Positions 6,786 to 16,814 are shown, numbered from the stretch's first letter. The stretch: DNA of 64,000 bases from Acrocarpospora corrugata (GCF_009687845.1 NZ_BLAD01000037.1:62001-126000); one strand, 5' to 3'. Numbers and translations: made by a program. Notes: generated from the letters alone by a model not told the origin.

Positions 6786-8690
6786 CTATTCGCCCTTCTG
6801 GATGACCGCGAGCACAGCCCCGCCCTCGACATGGTCGCCGACGGCCACGTTCAGCTCCGCCACGACACCCTCGGCCGGCGCCAGGATTCGATGTTCCATC
6901 TTCATGGCCTCCAGCACCACGACCGGCTGGCCTTGGCTGACCGGGTCCCCAGCCTTGACCTCCACCCGCAGGACCGTGCCCGGCATGGGCGCGGGCAGCG
7001 AGCCGGGCGCCACCTGCTCGACCGGTTCCGGCAGCCGGTCCAGCGGGGTGAGCCGGACCGAGCCGAGCGCCGAGTCGACGTAGGTCGCGCCGGGGTAGTC
7101 GGCCACGTCGAAGGCCCGGCGGACACCCCCGACATCGAGGACCACCTGGGCCGGATCGGCGCTGACCAGGGTGACGTCCGGGTAGTCCAGGCCGTCGCGG
7201 GTGAGGCGGTAGGAGACGGTCAGCTCCGCGAACGCGGCCTGCTGGGGCTGGGATGGCACGTTCCGCCAGCCGCTGGGCAGCCCGCCGAGCACCTTCGCCG
7301 CCGCCCGGTTCGCCGCCGCCCGCGCCAGCGCCGCCGCCAGCGCGGACAGCCGGACGGCCGTCTCGTCGGCCAGCGGCTCGGTCGGCGCGTGCCGGTCCAG
7401 GAACCCGGTGTCGGTCGTGCCGGCCCGGAACTCCGGGTGGCGCAGCACGTTCACCAGCAGGTCGCGGTTGGTCGCGGGCCCGTGGATCCTGGCCCCGGCC
7501 AGCGCGGTGGCCAGCCGGCGGGCGGCGGCCTCCCGGTTGGGGGCGTAGCTGATCAGCTTGGCCAGCATCGGGTCGTAGTGGGTGCCGATCTCGGAGCCGT
7601 CCCGCACCCCGGAGTCCAGGCGGAGCGCGCTCACCGTGAACTCCGACTCGACGCCCGGGATCTCGAACCGGTGCAGCGGGCCGCTGCCGGGCCGCCAGTC
7701 CTGGGCGGGATCCTCCGCGTACAGCCGGACTTCGATGGCGTGGCCGACCGGGCTGGGCGGCAGGCCGGGCAGCGCGGCCCCCTCGGCGATCTCGATCTGC
7801 AGCCGGACCAGGTCCACGCCGTACACCGATTCGGTGACCGGGTGCTCGACCTGGAGGCGGGTGTTGGTCTCCAGGAAGTAGAAGCTGCCGTCGGCGAGCA
7901 GGAACTCCACCGTGCCCGCGCCCCGGTAGCCGATCGCGCGGGCCGCGTTCGTCGCCGCCTCGGCCAGCTCCCTGCGCAGCTCCGGGGTGACGGCCGGGGA
8001 GGGGGCCTCCTCGACGACCTTCTGGTGCCTGCGCTGGATCGAGCACTCGCGCTCGCCCAGCGCCCACACGGTGCCGTGGCCGTCGGCCAGGATCTGCACC
8101 TCGATGTGGCGCGCGTCCGGCAGCAGCCGCTCCACGAACACGCTGCCGTCGCCGAACGCGGCCTCGGCCTCCCGCGCGGCCGATTCGAGCGCCTCCGCCA
8201 GCCCGGCCGGGTCGGCCACGATCCGCATGCCGCGCCCGCCGCCCCCGGCCGACGCCTTGACCAGGAAAGGCCCGGCGTCGTCCTCGGACAGAGTGGGCAG
8301 CACGGGCACGCCGGCCTCGGCCATCAGCGCCTTGGCCTCGATCTTGGACCCCATCGCCTCGATCGCCTCAGGCGGCGGGCCGATCCAGGTCAGCCCCGCG
8401 TCCAGGACCGCCGTCGCGAACTCGGCGTTCTCCGACAGGAACCCATACCCCGGATGTACGGCGTCCGCCCCGGAAACCCGGGCCGCCTCGATCACCAGCC
8501 CGATGTCCAGGTACCCCTTCGGCGAACCGTCGCCGAGTCGTACCGCGTGATCGGCCTCGGCCACGTGCGGCGCGGCGGCGTCCGCCGCGGTGAACACCGC
8601 GACGGTCTCGATCCCCAGGTCCCGGCAGGTACGGAAGACCCGGCGCGCGATCTCCCCCCGGTTGGCCACCAGCAGTCTGCGCACGGTCAT
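6786..8690 (-). CDS. Acyl-CoA carboxylase alpha subunit (biotin carboxylase + BCCP), methylcrotonyl-CoA type
   Basis: A 634-residue biotin-dependent carboxylase subunit. The N-terminal biotin carboxylase domain begins LLVANRGEIARRVFRTC and has the ATP-grasp loop KASAGGGGRGM. The C-terminal biotinyl domain carries the modified lysine in VLEAMKMEH, about 40 residues from the end. It carboxylates its own biotin for transfer by the partner subunit at 8696. The ATG at 8690 gives the usual family N-terminus. A GTG at 8699 that overlaps the upstream stop (GTGA) would add three residues and cannot be excluded. The operon order carboxyltransferase, biotin subunit, hydratase matches the leucine-degradation (liu) arrangement. 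Confidence 0.9.
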   Translation of the reverse strand: MTVRRLLVANRGEIARRVFRTCRDLGIETVAVFTAADAAAPHVAEADHAVRLGDGSPKGYLDIGLVIEAARVSGADAVHPGYGFLSENAEFATAVLDAGLTWIGPPPEAIEAMGSKIEAKALMAEAGVPVLPTLSEDDAGPFLVKASAGGGGRGMRIVADPAGLAEALESAAREAEAAFGDGSVFVERLLPDARHIEVQILADGHGTVWALGERECSIQRRHQKVVEEAPSPAVTPELRRELAEAATNAARAIGYRGAGTVEFLLADGSFYFLETNTRLQVEHPVTESVYGVDLVRLQIEIAEGAALPGLPPSPVGHAIEVRLYAEDPAQDWRPGSGPLHRFEIPGVESEFTVSALRLDSGVRDGSEIGTHYDPMLAKLISYAPNREAAARRLATALAGARIHGPATNRDLLVNVLRHPEFRAGTTDTGFLDRHAPTEPLADETAVRLSALAAALARAAANRAAAKVLGGLPSGWRNVPSQPQQAAFAELTVSYRLTRDGLDYPDVTLVSADPAQVVLDVGGVRRAFDVADYPGATYVDSALGSVRLTPLDRLPEPVEQVAPGSLPAPMPGTVLRVEVKAGDPVSQGQPVVVLEAMKMEHRILAPAEGVVAELNVAVGDHVEGGAVLAVIQKGE

Positions 8691-8695
8691 TCGGC

Positions 8696-10291
8696 TCACA
8701 TCCGGAAGACGCCGAACCCGGCGGGCGCGGGCTCGGCGGCGTTGTTGATCGCGGACAGGCACAGCCCCACCACGGTACGGGTGTCGCGCGGGTCGATCAC
8801 CCCGTCGTCGTAGAGGCGGCCGGACAGGAAGAACGGCATCGACTCCGCCTCGATCTGGGCCTCCACCATGGCCCGCATCGCGGCGTCGCCCTCCTCGTCG
8901 TAGACCTGGCCGCGCGCCTCGGCCGCCGCCCGCCCCACGATCGAGAGCACCCCGGCCAGCTGGACCGGGCCCATCACGGCCGACTTCGCGCTCGGCCAGG
9001 CGAACAGGAAGCGGGGATCGTAGGCCCGCCCGCACATGCCGTAGTTGCCCGCGCCGTAGGAGGCCCCCATCACCACGGTGAGGTGCGGGACGGTCGAGTT
9101 GGCCACCGCGTTGATCATCATCGAGCCGTGCTTGATGATGCCGGAGCGCTCGTACTCCTTGCCGACCATGTAGCCGGTGGTGTTCTGCAGGAACAGCAGC
9201 GGCGTCCTGGACTGGTTGGCCAGCTGGATGAACTGCGCCGCCTTCTGCGCCTCGGCGCCGAACAGCACGCCCTGCGCGTTGGCGAGCACCCCGATCGGAT
9301 ACCCGTGCAGATTGGCCCAGCCGGTGACCAGGCTCGCGCCGTAGAGCGGCTTGAACTCGTCGAAATCGCTGCCGTCCACGATCCGGGCGATCACCTCGCG
9401 CGGGTCGAACGGGACGCGCAGATCCTCGGGCACGATGCCGAGCAGCTCGTCCTCGTCGTGGCGGGGGGCCGTGGCGGGCTCCGGCACGCGGCCGAGCTTG
9501 CGCCAGTTGAGGCGGCGGACGATCCGGCGGCCGATGCGGAGCGCGTCGTGCTCGTCGGCGGCCAGGTAGTCGGCCAGTCCGGAGTCACGGGCGTGCATGC
9601 CCGCGCCGCCGAGCGACTCGTCGTCGGCGTCTTCGCCGGTGGCCATCTTGACCAGCGGCGGCCCGCCCAGGAACACCTTGGCACGGTCCCGCACCATGAC
9701 GACGTGATCGCTCATGCCCGGAACGTACGCGCCACCGGCGGTGGAGTTGCCGAAGACCAGCGCGATGGTGGGGATCCCCGCCGCCGACAACCGGGTCAAG
9801 TCCCGGAATATCCGGCCGCCCGGGATGAAGATCTCCTTCTGGGTGGGCAGATCCGCGCCGCCGGACTCGACCAGGTTGATCAGCGGCAGCCGGTTCTCCA
9901 GGGCGATGTCCGCGGCCCGCAGCGTCTTGCGCAGCGTCCACGGATTGGACGCGCCGCCGCGCACGGTCGGGTCGTTGGCCACGATCACGCACTCGACGCC
10001 CTCGACCACGCCGAGGCCCGTCACCACGCTGGCCCCGACCGGGAAGTCGCTGCCCCACGCGGCCAGCGGGGACAGCTCCAGGAACGGCGAGTCGGGGTCG
10101 ACCAGCAGCTCGATCCGCTCCCTGGCCAGCAGTTTGCCCCGGGTGCGGTGGCGGTCCACGTATTTCTGGCCGCCGCCCGCGACCGCCTTGTCCTGCTCGG
10201 CCGTGAGCTCGGCCAGTTTGGCCAGCATGGCCGCCCGGCGCGCCCCGTATTCGGCGGCGGACGTGTCCAACCGGCTGGTGAGCACGCTCAC
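8696..10291 (-). CDS. Acyl-CoA carboxylase beta subunit (carboxyltransferase), methylcrotonyl-CoA type
   Basis: A 531-residue carboxyltransferase. It has the N-terminal RGKLLARERIELLVDP segment and two crotonase-like halves. The first contains NLVESGGADLP and GNSTAGGAYVPGMSDHVVMV; the second contains VLFGAEAQKAAQFIQLANQ and GASYGAGNYGMCGRAYDPRF. These are typical of MccB/LiuB-like rather than propionyl-CoA-type subunits. The GTG at 10291 follows GGGAGGGG. It heads the carboxylase/hydratase operon. Isovaleryl-CoA dehydrogenase and HMG-CoA lyase genes are not adjacent. Confidence 0.88.
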   Translation of the reverse strand: MSVLTSRLDTSAAEYGARRAAMLAKLAELTAEQDKAVAGGGQKYVDRHRTRGKLLARERIELLVDPDSPFLELSPLAAWGSDFPVGASVVTGLGVVEGVECVIVANDPTVRGGASNPWTLRKTLRAADIALENRLPLINLVESGGADLPTQKEIFIPGGRIFRDLTRLSAAGIPTIALVFGNSTAGGAYVPGMSDHVVMVRDRAKVFLGGPPLVKMATGEDADDESLGGAGMHARDSGLADYLAADEHDALRIGRRIVRRLNWRKLGRVPEPATAPRHDEDELLGIVPEDLRVPFDPREVIARIVDGSDFDEFKPLYGASLVTGWANLHGYPIGVLANAQGVLFGAEAQKAAQFIQLANQSRTPLLFLQNTTGYMVGKEYERSGIIKHGSMMINAVANSTVPHLTVVMGASYGAGNYGMCGRAYDPRFLFAWPSAKSAVMGPVQLAGVLSIVGRAAAEARGQVYDEEGDAAMRAMVEAQIEAESMPFFLSGRLYDDGVIDPRDTRTVVGLCLSAINNAAEPAPAGFGVFRM

Positions 10292-10334
10292 GACCCCTCC
10301 CCTCCCATTCGGCCGGCCTCCATTGTGACCGGGG

Positions 10335-11819
10335 TCAGCCGCCGCAGTGCGACGAGCCGCTCGTCCAGGTGGCCTGGCCGTAGCCGCCGCCCCAGATCAG
10401 GCACTTGCCGGCGGCGGGCAGCTTGATCGGGCCGGCGTGGGTGATGTGCCGCCGCCAGTCGCTCCCGTTCTGGCCGCCCTGCACCTGGAGCACCACGCCC
10501 ATCCTGATCTTCTGGGGCATCACGTTCGCGGCCAGCGTCACCACGCAGGCCCGCCCGTTGGACTTGTTGACCAGCAGGTAGGTGGTCGCCTTGCCGTTCC
10601 AGCCGTGCGTGTCCACGACGGTGAAGCCCAGGCCGCAGAGGCCGCGCGGTTTGCGTGGGTTGGGCTGGGGCGGTGCCGGGGGTTCCACGGTCGGGGTCGG
10701 GCTGGGGGACGGGCTCGGCGACGGGGACGGGGAGGGCGAGGCCGGCGGATCCGTACGGATCGGCTGCTTCACCGGGATGACGCCGGGCTTGGTGGGGGCG
10801 GGCTCCTGCCGTACCGACCGGGTGGCCGACGGGCGGCGGGGGGTGGCGGACGCCTCGGGCGTCACGCTCGGAAGCGCGGCGGCGGTCGGCGCGGGGCCGG
10901 CGGACTCGGGTAAACCCGTCACGACCACGGTCGCGGCGGTCACCGCGAGCGCCGCGGTGGCCAGCGCCGCCGCCATGGCGACGGGCCTGCGGGACCGGCG
11001 GCGCTCCGGCGGGCGCAGGTCGATCAGCGGACCGCCGGTGAGATGCGCCACCACCGCCTCGGCCGCGGGACGCCGCTCCGGATCCTTGTCCAGGCAGACC
11101 TTGATCAGGTCGCGCAGCGGCCCCGACAGCTCGCCCAGCTCGGGCGGGCTGGTGAGGATGCGGTGCATCACCTGCGGGATCGAGTCGGCCCCGAACGCGG
11201 GCCGGCCCGTCGCCGCGAAGACGATCGTGACCGCCCAGGCGAACACGTCCGACGCGCCGGTGGCCACTCCGCTGCTCATCAGCTCGGGCGCGAGGTAGGA
11301 CGGCGTGCCCATCGTCGTCCCGGTCCCGGTGGTCTGCGGCGAGTCCAGCGCCTTGGCCACCCCGAAGTCGATCACGACCGGGCCTTCCGGGCCCATCAGC
11401 ACGTTGGCCGGTTTGAAGTCGCGGTGGGTGATCCCGGCCCGGTGGATGGCGGCCAGCGCGGTGGCCGTGCTGATCGCCAGCCGGTCCAGCGCCGCGCCCC
11501 GGCGCGGGCCCTCCTCGTCGACCAGGTCGCGCAGGGACTTGCCGGGCACGTACTCGCTCACGATGTACGGCTGGCTGCCGGCCAGGTCGGCGTGGAGGAC
11601 GGGGGCGGTGCAGAACCTGGCCACCCGCTGGGCCAGCGCGACCTCGTGCAGGAACCGGGCGCGGGCCCCCTCGTCGGCGGTCAGCCGGGTGTGCAGCAGC
11701 TTGATCGCGACCTGCTCGCCGGACGGGCCAGAGCCGAGGAAGACAACCCCCTGCCCGCCCTCGCCCAGCCGCCGGACGATCGCGAACGGCCCCAGCCGCG
11801 TCGGATCGCCTTCCACCAC
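10335..11819 (-). CDS. Membrane Ser/Thr protein kinase with extracellular C-terminal domain
   Basis: A 494-residue Hanks-type kinase. The glycine loop is LGEGGQGVVFLG (about 18-29), the ATP lysine is in VAIKLLH, the catalytic loop is HRDFKPANVL and the metal motif is DFGVAKALD. A single membrane segment (about residues 280-305, MAAALATAALAVTAATVVVTGL) leads to a Ser/Pro-rich linker and a C-terminal domain of about 105 residues. That domain has four cysteines and WGGGYGQATW, resembling secreted DUF4232-like sensor domains, but I cannot name it with certainty. Start is one of two adjacent GTG codons. It lies directly upstream of the carboxylase operon on the same strand (43-base gap). Confidence 0.88.
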   Translation of the reverse strand: MVEGDPTRLGPFAIVRRLGEGGQGVVFLGSGPSGEQVAIKLLHTRLTADEGARARFLHEVALAQRVARFCTAPVLHADLAGSQPYIVSEYVPGKSLRDLVDEEGPRRGAALDRLAISTATALAAIHRAGITHRDFKPANVLMGPEGPVVIDFGVAKALDSPQTTGTGTTMGTPSYLAPELMSSGVATGASDVFAWAVTIVFAATGRPAFGADSIPQVMHRILTSPPELGELSGPLRDLIKVCLDKDPERRPAAEAVVAHLTGGPLIDLRPPERRRSRRPVAMAAALATAALAVTAATVVVTGLPESAGPAPTAAALPSVTPEASATPRRPSATRSVRQEPAPTKPGVIPVKQPIRTDPPASPSPSPSPSPSPSPTPTVEPPAPPQPNPRKPRGLCGLGFTVVDTHGWNGKATTYLLVNKSNGRACVVTLAANVMPQKIRMGVVLQVQGGQNGSDWRRHITHAGPIKLPAAGKCLIWGGGYGQATWTSGSSHCGG

Positions 11820-11859
11820 AACCCCCGAAATATCATGACCAGTGTGGCTGAACGCTACC

Positions 11860-13212
11860 TTAGATGGCTTTGCCGGGGTTCATGATGTTCAGCGGGTCGA
11901 AAACGGCCTTGATCTCCCGCTGCAGATCCTGCGCCACCGGGCCCGACTCCAGCGCCAGCCAGCGCCGCTTGAGCAGGCCCACCCCGTGCTCCCCGGTCAG
12001 CGTGCCGCCCAGCCGCAGCGCGGTCCTGAACACCTCGTCGGCGGCGGCCCACACCTGCGGCGGCGGCTCGGCCAAGCCCCGGTCGAAGATGAAGACCGGA
12101 TGCACGTTCCCGTCACCGGCGTGCGCGACCGTGCAGATCAGCACGTCGTGTTTGGCCCCGGCCGCCTCCACGGCCGTGATCATCTCGGGCAGCTTGGACC
12201 TGGGCACGCACACGTCCTCCACCAGGCACGCGCCCAGCCGCTCCTTGGCCTCATAGGCCAGCCGCCGCACCGCGACCAGCTCCTCGGCCTCCTGCGGCGT
12301 GGTGGACACGGCGGCGAAGGTCGCGCCGTTCGCCTCGCAGAGCTCGCCCATCCTGGCGATGGCCGCGGCCGAGTCGGCGGCGTCGGACTGGCCGATCAGC
12401 ATGGCCATGGTGGCCGGCTCCAGGCCGATGTGCTTCCAGTCGTCGATGGCCTTCAGGGTGGCCCGGTCGATGAGCTCCAGCATGGACGGCTGGCAGCCGG
12501 CCGCGATGATCGCGGACACCGCGGCGGCGGCGTCCCGGAAGGTGGCGAACTCGGCGGCGAGGGTGGCGGGCGGTTCGGCGGGGGCGCGGCGCAGCCGCAG
12601 GGTGGCCTCGGTGATCACGCCCAGGGTGCCCTCGGAGCCGACGAACAGGCCGGTCAGGTCGTAGCCGGTGACGCCCTTCATGGTGCGGCGGCCGGTGTTC
12701 AGGATCCGCCCGTCGGCGAGCACGACCTCCAGGCCGAGGGTGGAGTCCCGGGTGACGCCGTATTTGACGCAGCGCAGGCCGCCCGCGTTGGTGGCCAGGT
12801 TGCCGCCGATGGTGGAAATTTCATAGGAGGACGGGTCAGGGGCGTACATCAAGCCATGGGCGCGGGCGGCCCGATCCAGGTCCGCGGTGATCACGCCCGG
12901 CTGCACGACCGCGATCTCGTCGGCCGGGGAGAGCTCGGTGATGGCGGTCATCCGGTGCAGCGACAGGATCAGGCCGCCCTCGATGGCCGTCGCCGCGCCC
13001 GCCAGGCCTGAGCCCGCGCCGCGCGGCACCACCGGCACCCGGTGCGCGCTCGCCCACTTCAGCGTGGTCACGACCTCGTCCCGGGATCGCGCCAGCACCG
13101 CGCCGACGGCCTGGCCGGGGCCGAGGAACGTGCGGTCGCGGGCGTAGGAGTCGATCACGTCCGGGTCGGTGACGACCCGGCCTTCCGGCAGCGCGGCGAT
13201 GAGATCTTTCAC
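11860..13212 (-). CDS. FAD-linked oxidase, GlcD/D-lactate dehydrogenase type
   Basis: A 450-residue flavoprotein. The N-terminal FAD-binding domain has VVPRGAGSGLAGAATAIEGGLILSL (about 60-84) and the nucleotide site SSYEISTIGGNLATNAGGLRCVKYG. The C-terminal oxidase domain ends with GGTLTGEHGVGLLKRRWL, the signature of glycolate oxidase GlcD / D-lactate dehydrogenase / D-2-hydroxyglutarate dehydrogenases. It would oxidise a 2-hydroxy acid to the 2-oxo acid. The GTG at 13212 is chosen by fit to the family N-terminus (MKDLIAALPEGRVVTD). No GlcE/GlcF partner is adjacent, favouring a single-subunit enzyme. Confidence 0.85.
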   Translation of the reverse strand: MKDLIAALPEGRVVTDPDVIDSYARDRTFLGPGQAVGAVLARSRDEVVTTLKWASAHRVPVVPRGAGSGLAGAATAIEGGLILSLHRMTAITELSPADEIAVVQPGVITADLDRAARAHGLMYAPDPSSYEISTIGGNLATNAGGLRCVKYGVTRDSTLGLEVVLADGRILNTGRRTMKGVTGYDLTGLFVGSEGTLGVITEATLRLRRAPAEPPATLAAEFATFRDAAAAVSAIIAAGCQPSMLELIDRATLKAIDDWKHIGLEPATMAMLIGQSDAADSAAAIARMGELCEANGATFAAVSTTPQEAEELVAVRRLAYEAKERLGACLVEDVCVPRSKLPEMITAVEAAGAKHDVLICTVAHAGDGNVHPVFIFDRGLAEPPPQVWAAADEVFRTALRLGGTLTGEHGVGLLKRRWLALESGPVAQDLQREIKAVFDPLNIMNPGKAI

Positions 13213-13334
13213 GATTCGGACCCTACGGCCGGCACCCCGCCCAGTGCGAACACCCCGAAAGGATGTTCTGGCCTTTCCGAGCGTCCATAGCGGTGCTTGT
13301 GTGGAAAGCACCCTTGATCTCGGAAGGAGGGGCG

Positions 13335-13568
13335 ATGACCGGAACGCGTACGGCCTTCACCGATTTACTCGCACCCTGCGGACGGAAGGGTGGTGGTGAG
13401 CACTTCGTCGAAGAGGACGGCGACGGGTTGCTGATCCGGGACGACTACTTCGACTGCGGCTGCCGCCGGATCCGCCACGAGTACCACGACGGCAGCATCC
13501 ACGTGCACGCCACGCGGCACGACGGGCGCCGGGCCACCGACGAGTTCGGCCCGGACCATGGCTGCTGA
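13335..13568 (+). CDS. Small Cys/His-rich protein leading the frd operon
   Basis: A 77-residue protein of unknown function. The ATG at 13335 has an excellent GGAAGGAGGGG site. It is acidic and rich in His, Asp and Arg, with cysteines in [15 protein letters not shown] and a final HGC. That set of residues could bind a metal. Its last 11 bases overlap the start of frdA, so expression is coupled to the fumarate reductase/succinate dehydrogenase operon. Involvement in cofactor insertion or activity control is only a guess from position and residues. No signal peptide or membrane segment is seen. Confidence 0.7.
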   Translation: MTGTRTAFTDLLAPCGRKGGGEHFVEEDGDGLLIRDDYFDCGCRRIRHEYHDGSIHVHATRHDGRRATDEFGPDHGC

Positions 13569-15303
13569 GGCGATCGACGTCTTGATCGTGGGTGGCGGCG
13601 CGGCCGGCCTGCGGGCCGCGATCGCGGTCGCCGAGACCTCGCCGGACGCCACCGTGGCCGTGCTGTCCAAGGTCTACCCGATGCGCAGCCACACCGTGAG
13701 CGCAGAAGGCGGCGCCGCCGCCGTGATCGGCCTGGCCGACAGCCCGGACGAGCACGCCTACGACACCGTCTCCGGCGGCGACTGGCTCTGCGACCAGGAC
13801 GCCGTGGAGGCGTTCGTCCGGGAGGCCCCCCGAGAGCTGATCCGGCTCGAACACTGGGGCTGCCCGTGGAGCCGGGAACCCGACGGCCGGGTCGCGGTCC
13901 GGCCGTTCGGCGGGATGAAGCAGCTGCGCACCTGGTACGCGGCCGACAAGACCGGCTTCCACCTGCTGCACACCCTCTTCCAGACCAGCCTCAAACACCC
14001 CGGCATCCGGCGCTTCGACGAGTGGTACGCCACCCGCCTGGTCACCGACGGCGAACGGGTGCACGGCGTCACCGCCATCGACATCAGGACCGGCCGGATC
14101 GACACCATCGCCGCCCGCTCCGTCATCCTGGCCACCGGCGGCTGCGGCCAGGTCTTCCCGTTCACCACCAACGCCGCCATCAAGACCGGCGACGGCATGG
14201 CTCTGGCCTACCGGGCCGGCGCCCCGCTGAAGGACATGGAGTTCGTCCAGTACCACCCGACCGGCCTGCCGTTCACCGGCATCCTCATCACCGAGGCGGC
14301 GCGCGCGGAAGGCGGCTGGCTGATCAACAAGGACGGCTACCGCTACCTGCAGGACTACGACCTCGGCGTGCCCACCGACACGCCCCGGCTGCGCAGCATG
14401 GAACTCGGGCCCCGGGACCGGCTGTCCCAGGCGTTCGTGCACGAGATGCGGCGCGGGCGCACCGCGGAGACCCCGTACGGGCAGGTCACCTACCTGGACC
14501 TGCGCCACCTCGGGGAGGCCAGGATCAACGCGCGGATCCCGTTCGTCCGGGAGCTGTGCCTGAGCTACGAGAAGATCGACCCGGTCACCGACCTGATCCC
14601 GGTCCGCCCGGTGGTCCACTACATGATGGGCGGCGTGCACACCGGCACGGACGGCGCCACCCCCCTGCCCGGTCTGTACGCGGCGGGCGAGACGGCCTGC
14701 GTGAGCATCAACGGCGCCAACCGGCTGGGCTCCAACTCACTGCCCGAGTGCCTGGTGTTCGGGGCGCGGGCGGGGCTGGCGGCGGCGCGGTACGCCGCGA
14801 CGGCCGGGCCGCCGGACGGCGCCGCGGTCCGGGCCCAGGGCGCCGACGAGCGGCGGCGGCTGGAACGGGAGCGGGACGGGCGGGACGGCGGCCGGGAGCG
14901 GGTCTCCGAGGTGCGCGAGCTGATGCGCCGCACCCTGGAGGAGGCGGCCGGCATCTACCGCGACCGCGACTCCCTGGAGAAAGCCGTCGCCACCCTGGCC
15001 GACCTGCGGGAACGCGCCGCCGTCGCGCGGCTGGAGGACCACAGCGCGGCCTTCAACACCGAGCTGCTGGCCGGGCTCGAACTCGGTTCCATGCTGGACG
15101 TGGCCGAGGCGATCGTGGCCTCCGCGCTCAACCGGGAGGAGTCGCGCGGCGCGCATCAGCGCACCGACTTCCCGGATCGCGACGACGCCGGTTTCCTGGC
15201 GCACACCCTGGCCCATCGGGGCCCCGACGGGACGCCTCGGCTCAGCCTGCTGCCCGTCACGATCACACGCTGGCCCCCGGGCGAGAGGGTCTACGGACGA
15301 TGA
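13558..15303 (+). CDS. frdA: Fumarate reductase / succinate dehydrogenase flavoprotein subunit
   Basis: A 581-residue flavoprotein. The N-terminal fold is [15 protein letters not shown], and the covalent FAD histidine is predicted at H45 in [23 protein letters not shown] matches FrdA-like enzymes. The active-site region includes [21 protein letters not shown] and [13 protein letters not shown]. It interconverts succinate and fumarate with electrons passing to the FrdB clusters. Four subunit genes overlap by four bases each, the FrdABCD layout with two separate small membrane anchors. Whether it runs mainly as fumarate reductase or succinate dehydrogenase cannot be read from sequence. Confidence 0.93.
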   Translation: MAAEAIDVLIVGGGAAGLRAAIAVAETSPDATVAVLSKVYPMRSHTVSAEGGAAAVIGLADSPDEHAYDTVSGGDWLCDQDAVEAFVREAPRELIRLEHWGCPWSREPDGRVAVRPFGGMKQLRTWYAADKTGFHLLHTLFQTSLKHPGIRRFDEWYATRLVTDGERVHGVTAIDIRTGRIDTIAARSVILATGGCGQVFPFTTNAAIKTGDGMALAYRAGAPLKDMEFVQYHPTGLPFTGILITEAARAEGGWLINKDGYRYLQDYDLGVPTDTPRLRSMELGPRDRLSQAFVHEMRRGRTAETPYGQVTYLDLRHLGEARINARIPFVRELCLSYEKIDPVTDLIPVRPVVHYMMGGVHTGTDGATPLPGLYAAGETACVSINGANRLGSNSLPECLVFGARAGLAAARYAATAGPPDGAAVRAQGADERRRLERERDGRDGGRERVSEVRELMRRTLEEAAGIYRDRDSLEKAVATLADLRERAAVARLEDHSAAFNTELLAGLELGSMLDVAEAIVASALNREESRGAHQRTDFPDRDDAGFLAHTLAHRGPDGTPRLSLLPVTITRWPPGERVYGR

Positions 15304-16010
15304 TCCTGCGAGTGAGCCGCTACCGGCCGGGCGTGGACGCCGAGCCGGTCTTCCAGGACTACGAGGTCCCCGACCGGGACGACTGGGCGATCCTGGACGC
15401 ACTCAACCACATCAAGGACACCGTGGACGGCACGCTGTCGTTCCGCTGGTCCTGCCGGATGGGGATCTGCGGATCCTGCGGCATGACCGTGAACGGCGAG
15501 CCCAAGCTGACCTGCGGCACGTTCCTGACCGACTTCACCGGGCCGGTGACGGTCGAGCCGCTGCGCGGGTTCGCGGTGATCAGGGACCTCGTGGTGGACA
15601 TCGATCCGTTCCTGGCGAACCTGTCGAAGGTGACGCCGTGGCTGGTCCGGGAGGGAGAGGAGCCGGCGTCGGAGTTCGCGCAGACGCCGGAGCAGCTGGA
15701 GGCGTACAAGCAGTACTCGATGTGCATCAACTGCATGCTGTGCTACTCGGCCTGCCCGGTGTACGTGCTCAACCCGGACTTCCTCGGGCCGGCCGCGATC
15801 GCGCTGGCGCAGCGCTACAACCTGGACTCGCGGGACATGGGGGACCGGTTCGACGTGCTCTCCAGCGAGGAGGGCGTGTGGGGGTGCACGTTCGTCGGCG
15901 AGTGCACCTCGGCCTGCCCGAAGCACGTGGATCCGGCCGAGGCCATCCAGCGGTACAAGCTGACCGCCGCGCTGCGCAGCGTGCTGCCGTTCTCGCGGAG
16001 GCGGTCGTGA
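15300..16010 (+). CDS. frdB: Fumarate reductase / succinate dehydrogenase iron-sulfur subunit
   Basis: A 236-residue subunit. The N-terminal [2Fe-2S] ligands are C52, C57, C60 and C72 ([12 protein letters not shown] ... LTCG). The C-terminal ferredoxin-like domain carries [14 protein letters not shown] and [17 protein letters not shown] for the [4Fe-4S] and [3Fe-4S] clusters. It transfers electrons between FrdA and the quinone site in FrdCD. The ATG overlaps the frdA stop (ATGA) and its stop overlaps the frdC start (GTGA). Confidence 0.95.
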   Translation: MILRVSRYRPGVDAEPVFQDYEVPDRDDWAILDALNHIKDTVDGTLSFRWSCRMGICGSCGMTVNGEPKLTCGTFLTDFTGPVTVEPLRGFAVIRDLVVDIDPFLANLSKVTPWLVREGEEPASEFAQTPEQLEAYKQYSMCINCMLCYSACPVYVLNPDFLGPAAIALAQRYNLDSRDMGDRFDVLSSEEGVWGCTFVGECTSACPKHVDPAEAIQRYKLTAALRSVLPFSRRRS

Positions 16011-16375
16011 GCTACTCGCCGCCCCGGGACCGGCTCTGGTTCCTGCGCCGCCGCGCCTACCTGGTGTTCGTGCTGCGCGAGCTGACCAGCCTGTTCGTGG
16101 CCTGGTCGGCGGTCTACCTGATCCTGCTGCTTGACGCCTTCGCGGACGGCGCGCTGCCCGCGTTCTGGGACTGGGCGGGCACGCCCTGGGTGCTCGCGCT
16201 GAACGTGGTCGCGCTGGCCGCGGTCACCTTCCACGCGGTCACCTTCCTCAACCTGGCGCCGAAGGCGACCGTGATCAGGCTGGACGGCTGGCGGGTGCCG
16301 GACTTCATGATCGTGGGCGGCAACTTCTCGGCCTGGCTGGCGGTCTCCGCGCTGATCCTTTGGGTGCTCTGGTGA
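16007..16375 (+). CDS. frdC: Fumarate reductase membrane anchor subunit C
   Basis: A 122-residue membrane protein with three hydrophobic helices (about 22-45, 61-85 and 97-121). It contains [18 protein letters not shown], a conserved FrdC-type segment with a histidine near the quinone/haem region. The GTG start overlaps the frdB stop. With FrdD it anchors the complex and provides the quinone site. Length and topology match FrdC. Confidence 0.9.
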   Translation: MSYSPPRDRLWFLRRRAYLVFVLRELTSLFVAWSAVYLILLLDAFADGALPAFWDWAGTPWVLALNVVALAAVTFHAVTFLNLAPKATVIRLDGWRVPDFMIVGGNFSAWLAVSALILWVLW

Positions 16376-16713
16376 GCCCGCTGCGGCGCAGGGCCGAGCC
16401 GTACCTGTGGCTGCTGTTCGGGGGCGGCGGCGTGGTGTCCGCGCTGACGCTTCCGGCGCTGGTGCTGATCCTCGGCGTGCTGGTGCCCGCCGGGGTCCTG
16501 TCAAGGCCGGACCTGACTGCGCTGTTGTCAAATGCGGTGGTCCGGCTGGCCCTGGTGGGCCTGGTCATGCTGGCACTTTTCCATGCCGCGCACCGGATCA
16601 GGTTCACCGCCGAGGAGCTGCTCGGGGTGGCCCGCTGGGACCGGTTCATCGCGCTCACCTGCTACGGCCTGGCCCTGACCGGGACCGTCGTCACCGCATC
16701 GATCTTGTTCTGA
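16372..16713 (+). CDS. frdD: Fumarate reductase membrane anchor subunit D
   Basis: A 113-residue membrane protein with three helices. It contains LFHAAHRIRFTAEELLG in the middle, typical of FrdD. The GTG at 16372 overlaps the frdC stop (GTGA), which excludes the longer upstream reading. It is the last gene of the operon. The 200 bases that follow hold an A/T-richer stretch (16710-16800) and a perfect 20-bp palindrome, with no gene seen. Confidence 0.88.
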   Translation: MSPLRRRAEPYLWLLFGGGGVVSALTLPALVLILGVLVPAGVLSRPDLTALLSNAVVRLALVGLVMLALFHAAHRIRFTAEELLGVARWDRFIALTCYGLALTGTVVTASILF

Positions 16714-16814
16714 CACAAAGTGTGACAAAACGGGATCGATTACGGTTTAGCAACATCCATCCCTGACTTTACCTTTCCATTACTGGTTCATCTAACGTCC
16801 GGCTTGCGGCGTGT

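Noticed and set aside
6018-10291. Propionyl-CoA carboxylase operon
   Set aside because: The carboxyltransferase segments and the linked hydratase fit methylcrotonyl-CoA type better; still an inference, not proof.
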